Source: an uncultured Aquimarina sp. (GTDB lineage Bacteria > Bacteroidota > Bacteroidia > Flavobacteriales > Flavobacteriaceae). Taken from it: 64,000 bases of DNA. Under the pieces are notes generated by a model. The model saw nothing but the letters and a program-made list of their open reading frames with translations. It did not search any database and was not told the origin of the DNA. Both the position numbers and the translations under genes were made by a program. The DNA is taken from the NCBI GenBank assembly GCA_947500845.1, contig CANMTP010000005.1, positions 209,544 through 273,543 of the forward strand, written 5' to 3'. Shown piece by piece: positions 61,101-64,000 of this stretch (position 1 is its first letter; each line of letters opens with the position of its first letter).

Positions 61101-61171
61101 ATTTCTAACAGCTCGATTTCTGATATAGCACCATAACGCAGACTATAGTATGAGTGGTTATTTAAATACAT
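58160..61171 (-). CDS. DNA polymerase III alpha-like protein, short (DnaE2/ImuC-like)
   Basis: A C-family polymerase of 1003 residues, shorter than the main DnaE of Bacteroidota (about 1450). The degenerate PHP domain (about 1-200) has LTDINN where active forms have TDHG, so PHP phosphoesterase activity is unlikely. The palm has GRGSGANS at 313-320 and catalytic Asp352/Asp354 in PDFDIDF. Fingers and a helix-hairpin-helix follow, then an OB domain (about 900-960). No tau-binding tail remains. Its place after a Y-family polymerase gene (15 bases) supports a mutagenic translesion role like DnaE2. Confidence 0.9.
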   Translation of the reverse strand: MYLNNHSYYSLRYGAISEIELLEMAQRHGCNEFPLTDINNTSACLNFIRKAPSFDIKPIVGIDFRNDGQQCYVCLAQNNQGFLELNKFLSEHLHGEKAFPDQAPPFNHSLVIYPFEKLLALEKTSFLTNEFIGVGLTDINKLRFSKLSEFTDKLVVLHPVTFRDKRDFNTHRLLRAIDTNMLLSKLPESQQGKPGDKMYPLASIEKAFEDYPHIVENTKQLLSQCNIAFNFSKDRENQNLKTVFDSADTDYKKLVELCETGLPKRYDLITDSIRQRLTKELSLIKQQNFVSFFLINWKIIQYAKSKDYYHVGRGSGANSIVAFLLEITDVDPIELDLYFERFMNLYRASPPDFDIDFSSWDREDVTRFIFEAFGRNGQAALLGAYVTFKHSGAVRELGKVFGLPKHEIDKLSEGKYDPQKLDKLSKLVLQYAKYLHGKPNYISIHAAGLLISEKPIHYFSATHLPPKGFPTVQFDMHIAEDVGLYKFDILGQRGLGKIKDAVAIVKKNHPDVTLPNIHNAKPFFEDPKINAMIEKAECIGCFYVESPAMRMLLKKLGVRDYLTLVAASSIIRPGVAKSGMMREYILRHKNPERRKQAHPVLWNIMPDTYGVMVYQEDVIKVAHHYAGLDLGEADVLRRGMSGKYRSRDEFQAVRDKFIANCRERGEADEVIFEVWRQIESFAGYAFAKGHSASYAVESYQSLYLKCYYPLEYMVATINNGGGFYRVETYIHEARISGAVIHVPCINTSSVESTIKGKEIYLGFQHLQGLEKRTMLKIMSARVDGLFNSLNDFMERVPLSIEQLDTLIRIDAFRSFGKDKRSLLWEAHYKCNHITTSEFQQQLFRMHTKDFILPEFTITDLESAFDQLELLNFTLYNPFILLQTTPTSSLLTSDLAIYLNKIVVIYGYLVTVKNTGTSKGERMFFGTFLDQKGEWIDTVHFPPVAKKYPFRGKGIYRITGKVVSEFDFLSIEVIKQERMPYISDPRFDVTYNRKEITKRTRKIL

Positions 61172-61186
61172 TTAGATAAAAGTTGT

Positions 61187-62407
61187 TTATTGGGTTCTGT
61201 GTGCTAACACGATAGGCGGTTCCCCATTAAATGGATTTGTAAAATTTCCAATAGTACGCGCTCCATCTCCCATAGTAGCTGCGCGCATGATACTACGATC
61301 CCCAAAGCGAATACGTATATCATCCATAGCTTTATAAAGATTAACTGTTTTCTTTTCGTCATCAAATAGGTTAATTTGATAGGTCCCCGAAGTTAAACTG
61401 CTATATCTAACTCCTACAAGACGTATCAATAGTCTCCTGCTGAACAAATTCTCAAAAAGCTCTAACACCACTGATATCAAATGATGATCAGCCGATGTAT
61501 AGGGAATTTTTATTTGTTTGGAATACGTTTGAAAATCAGAATAGCGAATCTTAACAGTCACACAAGAAGTAAGCTTTCCGCCTCGTCTTAGTTGAAAAGC
61601 CAAATTCTCTGCCATTGCCATGACTGTAGTTTTGAGTGTATTAATATCTGTAGTGTCCTGTCCATAGGTACGCTCGCTAGAAATAGATTTACGTTCGTGA
61701 TACTCTACAATAGGAGTGTGATCTATACCATTGGCGCGTTGCCATATGACACGACCATTCTTCCCAAAAACAGAAGTCATCATTTCTACAGGCATTTGCT
61801 GGACTGTGCAAACATTTTTAATTCCCATATTGCAAAAGGTACGATACGTTTTCTCGCCTACCATCGGTATTTTTTTGATCGACAATGGGGCTAGAAATGC
61901 TTTTTCGTACCCTGTATCAATTTTAAGTTGATTATTGGGTTTGGCTTCATTTGTAGCCACTTTAGAAACTGTTTTATTTACCGAAAGTCCAAAAGAGATT
62001 GGTAATCCCGCCTCACGCATGATTTTATTACGTAATTCTGAAGCAAACTTATAACATCCAAAAAAACGATCCATCCCTGTAAGATCTGCATAAAACTCAT
62101 CTACACTAGATTTTTCTAAAACAGGTACTTCGCTTTGTAAAATCTCGGTTACCTGTTTTGAAAATTTTGTATATGTCCCTGCATTCCCGCGTATATAGAT
62201 AGCATCAGGACAAAGTTGTCTCGCCATCTTCATAGGCATTCCAGAGTGGACCCCATAAGCTCTGGTCTCGTAACTGGCTGCGCTCACCACTCCCCGATCT
62301 CCGGTACCCCCAACAATAACAGGTTTGTTATTTAGCCTGCTATCCAAAAGACGCTCGCAGGATACAAAAAAAGTATCCAGATCGAAGTGTACAATTGTAG
62401 TATTCAT
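61187..62407 (-). CDS. Y-family DNA polymerase (Pol IV/DinB type) with clamp-binding motif
   Basis: The active-site acids are intact: Asp9 in FDLDTFF and Asp103-Glu104 in SVDEFYADL, with the steric-gate Phe14. The little-finger domain is about 240-340. Near the C-terminus, QINLF (344-348) fits the beta-clamp motif QxxLF. 406 residues. It is therefore an active translesion polymerase and not an ImuB-type scaffold, which lacks those acids. It lies between the DnaQ/GIY-YIG gene (11-base gap) and the DnaE-like gene (15-base gap). Confidence 0.94.
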   Translation of the reverse strand: MNTTIVHFDLDTFFVSCERLLDSRLNNKPVIVGGTGDRGVVSAASYETRAYGVHSGMPMKMARQLCPDAIYIRGNAGTYTKFSKQVTEILQSEVPVLEKSSVDEFYADLTGMDRFFGCYKFASELRNKIMREAGLPISFGLSVNKTVSKVATNEAKPNNQLKIDTGYEKAFLAPLSIKKIPMVGEKTYRTFCNMGIKNVCTVQQMPVEMMTSVFGKNGRVIWQRANGIDHTPIVEYHERKSISSERTYGQDTTDINTLKTTVMAMAENLAFQLRRGGKLTSCVTVKIRYSDFQTYSKQIKIPYTSADHHLISVVLELFENLFSRRLLIRLVGVRYSSLTSGTYQINLFDDEKKTVNLYKAMDDIRIRFGDRSIMRAATMGDGARTIGNFTNPFNGEPPIVLAHRTQ

Positions 62408-62418
62408 ATTTATTCCCT

Positions 62419-63798
62419 TTACATATATATAATATTGTTTTCCCCATGTTTGCGTAAATAACCCCTAATGATTTTTGTAGTGTGATACGTATGCTTTTGT
62501 AGTGTCAAATAGGCTTCAAAATCATCAAAATGTGACACCTGTTCTGACTGATGAACATAACCAAATCCCTTATAAATTCCGTTTTGTATCATTACAAAAC
62601 TATGTTCATCTATAGACCTACCCTTTTCCCTTATCAGGTACGTTTCTTTTTGTTTCTTTAAGGACACTAATGCCTGCTGTACTCTCATATTATATAATGC
62701 CACAGATTCTTTATCATGGCATATTCCTTTACAATTTTTAATGCGATAATGAGAACAGCGCTCAGATGTACTTTGTAGGCTACAATATCGTGGACATAAT
62801 TGGTAATCGAAACACAATCGTTCTAGCTGTTCTATGGCATCAGACCGTTTATAAAATACTTCTAGTGAGTGATCTGTGTTTTTTGATCTATCGATCGCAA
62901 GTTGTATAACTCCTTTTCTATTGGTGTACTGTATAATTCGATAAGGAGCCACCGGTTTTTTTTGAGCCCTATTGAATTTTGGATAATATTTTTGAATTTT
63001 CTCTGCTTCCAGCAATAATGCTATAAGTTCGTTACCTGTTATCTCATAATCTATCGCGTACGTATCCTGACCAAGCGCATACTCCTTATTCTTCTTATCA
63101 TAAAAGTGACTAATTACCCGTTGTTTTATATTCTTTGCTTTACCTGCATAAATAACTTTTCCTTTTTGATCTTTGAACAGATAGATTCCTGTTTGTTCTG
63201 GTAATTCATTAATCAAATTCACATCGAGATGTGGTGGAAGTGTTGCTTCTTTAGAACGAGCATTTAAAAAAGAGTTGATGGTTGTATAGTCTGGATCAAG
63301 ACTTAAAATACGTTGAAACAAAATCACCGTAGCATCGGTATCTCCTTCGGCACGATGTCGATCGACTAATGGGATATCAAGAGATGAACAAAGCCTACCC
63401 AAGCTGTAAGAAAACAACCCTGGTATTAATTTTCTGGAAAGACGCACTGTACATAATTTTTTTCGAGTAAACGTATATCCTAAATTTTTAAATTCACCTC
63501 TAACTACATTGTAATCAAAATTGACATTATGAGCGACGAAAACAGCCCCTGTAGTCATCTCGATAATACGCTCTGCAATCTCATGAAATTTAGGAGCATT
63601 TCTAACCATATCGTTATCAATACCTGTAAGCCCCGTGATAAAAGGTGGAATATTCTGTTCAGGATTAACTAGAGACGTAAATTTATCTCGAATTTCATTT
63701 CCCTGTAGTTGTACAATACATATTTCGGTAATGCGATTACCCAAAATACCTTTTCCAGTAGTTTCGACATCAATAACAGTATATAGTTGGTCTTGCAT
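62419..63798 (-). CDS. DnaQ-like exonuclease fused to a GIY-YIG nuclease, cassette copy
   Basis: The same architecture as 1452-2822. The DEDDh exonuclease (about 1-170) has DVETTG, HNVNFDY and HRAEGDTDAT; the GIY-YIG domain (about 202-285) has GIYLF and YAGKAKNIKQRV; then the four cysteines C-x12-C-x7-C-x3-C as in UvrC. 459 residues. It is the first gene of the operon with two translesion-type polymerases, so a proofreading or excision role beside them is likely. The start ATG 63798 follows the -7 element by 20 bases. Confidence 0.92.
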   Translation of the reverse strand: MQDQLYTVIDVETTGKGILGNRITEICIVQLQGNEIRDKFTSLVNPEQNIPPFITGLTGIDNDMVRNAPKFHEIAERIIEMTTGAVFVAHNVNFDYNVVRGEFKNLGYTFTRKKLCTVRLSRKLIPGLFSYSLGRLCSSLDIPLVDRHRAEGDTDATVILFQRILSLDPDYTTINSFLNARSKEATLPPHLDVNLINELPEQTGIYLFKDQKGKVIYAGKAKNIKQRVISHFYDKKNKEYALGQDTYAIDYEITGNELIALLLEAEKIQKYYPKFNRAQKKPVAPYRIIQYTNRKGVIQLAIDRSKNTDHSLEVFYKRSDAIEQLERLCFDYQLCPRYCSLQSTSERCSHYRIKNCKGICHDKESVALYNMRVQQALVSLKKQKETYLIREKGRSIDEHSFVMIQNGIYKGFGYVHQSEQVSHFDDFEAYLTLQKHTYHTTKIIRGYLRKHGENNIIYM

Positions 63799-63818
63799 TA
63801 CACTTTTGTTAAGAAATA

Positions 63819-63826
63819 CAAAACTA
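63819..63826 (-). promoter_or_regulatory. -7 promoter element of the polymerase cassette
   Basis: On the minus strand TAGTTTTG is an exact TAnnTTTG match 20 bases before the start codon. The -33 region shows no consensus and is covered by the dyad at 63843-63880. Confidence 0.65.
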
Positions 63827-63842
63827 ATATAAAAAAATGAAT

Positions 63843-63880
63843 TATAGGAATTATTCCATTATTTTGGAAATATTCCTATA
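63843..63880. promoter_or_regulatory. 38-bp dyad, likely operator of the polymerase cassette
   Basis: The outer arms TATAGGAAT/ATTCCTATA are perfect, and inner arms TTCCA/TGGAA are in register. Within it GGAATTATTCC (63847-63857) is a perfect 11-bp palindrome and GGAAATATTCC (63867-63877) a near copy, 20 bp apart. It covers the -33 position of the cassette promoter, as expected of a repressor site. Confidence 0.65.
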
Positions 63881-63931
63881 CGTTATTTTAGAGATGGATT
63901 TATTAGTGTTATTTTTAAAAACGAGGCATAA

Positions 63932-63963
63932 AAAAACCCTTCATAGTTTTATGAAGGGTTTTT
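63932..63963 (-). terminator. Terminator of the rRNA operon
   Basis: Perfect arms AAAAACCCTTCATA and TATGAAGGGTTTTT around a 4-base loop, T-rich on both strands, immediately after the 5S rRNA 3' end. Confidence 0.9.
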
Positions 63964-63965
63964 AA

Positions 63966-64000
63966 GGAAGGCGGTGACCTACTCTCCCACGGATTGCAGT
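63966..64000 (-). rRNA. 5S ribosomal RNA, 3' end (rest beyond the window)
   Basis: Read on the minus strand, the end of the window gives GTGGGAGAGTAGGTCACC followed by GCC, the conserved 3' part of bacterial 5S rRNA. About 35 of some 110 bases are visible; the 16S and 23S genes should lie beyond. The exact 3' end is approximate. Confidence 0.9.

Noticed and set aside
61187..62407. Y-family gene as ImuB
   Set aside because: ImuB lacks the catalytic acids, while FDLDTFF and SVDEF are intact here, and no RecA-like ImuA is encoded beside it.

Overview
The window is chromosomal DNA from a member of the Bacteroidota, almost certainly a Flavobacteriaceae species. The evidence is low G+C, near absence of Shine-Dalgarno sites, promoters with the Bacteroidota -7 element TAnnTTTG a few to tens of bases before starts, frequent TTG starts, a type IX secretion (T9SS) gliding-type adhesin with its PorP/SprF and OmpA partners, a TonB receptor/DUF4249 pair, and the gene order bamD-rpoZ-coaBC-DUF4835-recN. 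Genus cannot be fixed from the sequence. About 57 protein genes, one partial 5S rRNA gene and many terminators and promoters are supported. No transposase, integrase, tRNA, CRISPR array or clear pseudogene was seen.

Layout. 1-4.6 kb (+): end of a DUF1015 gene, yggS, a DnaQ exonuclease/GIY-YIG nuclease fusion, a voltage-gated-type K+ channel overlapping miaA. 4.6-10.5 kb (-): glycosyltransferase, ybbR-like, coaE, an RprX/RprY-like sensor kinase and response regulator, and fabI. 11.1-17.1 kb (+): a three-gene T9SS module (1017-aa adhesin, PorP/SprF, OmpA/PD40) sitting between fabI and recN. 17.1-25.2 kb (-): CAP lipoprotein, then bamD-rpoZ-coaBC-DUF4835-recN and DUF6913-dapA-Kir-type channel. 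25.3-33.1 kb (-): GNAT, prmC, LOG protein, ligA and five tandem paralogous YhhN (lysoplasmalogenase-like) membrane proteins. 33.4-40.6 kb: ribD, HAD, EamA transporter, YigZ, thioesterase (-), dnaA, LMW phosphatase, RsmI-like methyltransferase, transglycosylase (-). 40.9-43.3 kb (-): dapF, GNAT, mltG. 43.4-58.0 kb (mostly +): DegP-type protease, long-form GAPDH, a small hypothetical, coiled-coil protein, trmD, rplS, a 0.9-kb non-coding stretch, monomeric NADP-isocitrate dehydrogenase, TonB receptor and DUF4249 lipoprotein, murQ, DUF6095, DinB-fold protein (-), coiled-coil secreted protein. 58.2-63.8 kb (-): a three-gene DNA-damage-type cassette, then the end of an rRNA operon.

The most interesting items are: (i) the compact operon DnaQ/GIY-YIG - active Y-family polymerase - short DnaE-type polymerase at 58.2-63.8 kb, preceded by a 38-bp dyad operator; its first gene is a paralog of the gene at 1.45 kb and both carry the UvrC-like cysteine quartet; (ii) the five-gene YhhN array, in which the two conserved aspartate columns are kept in two copies and substituted differently in the other three; (iii) the 0.9-kb non-coding region before the isocitrate dehydrogenase gene, which holds a strong terminator with no gene in front of it; and (iv) several perfect palindromes and repeated intergenic motifs, including a 17-mer repeated on both sides of the dnaA block.
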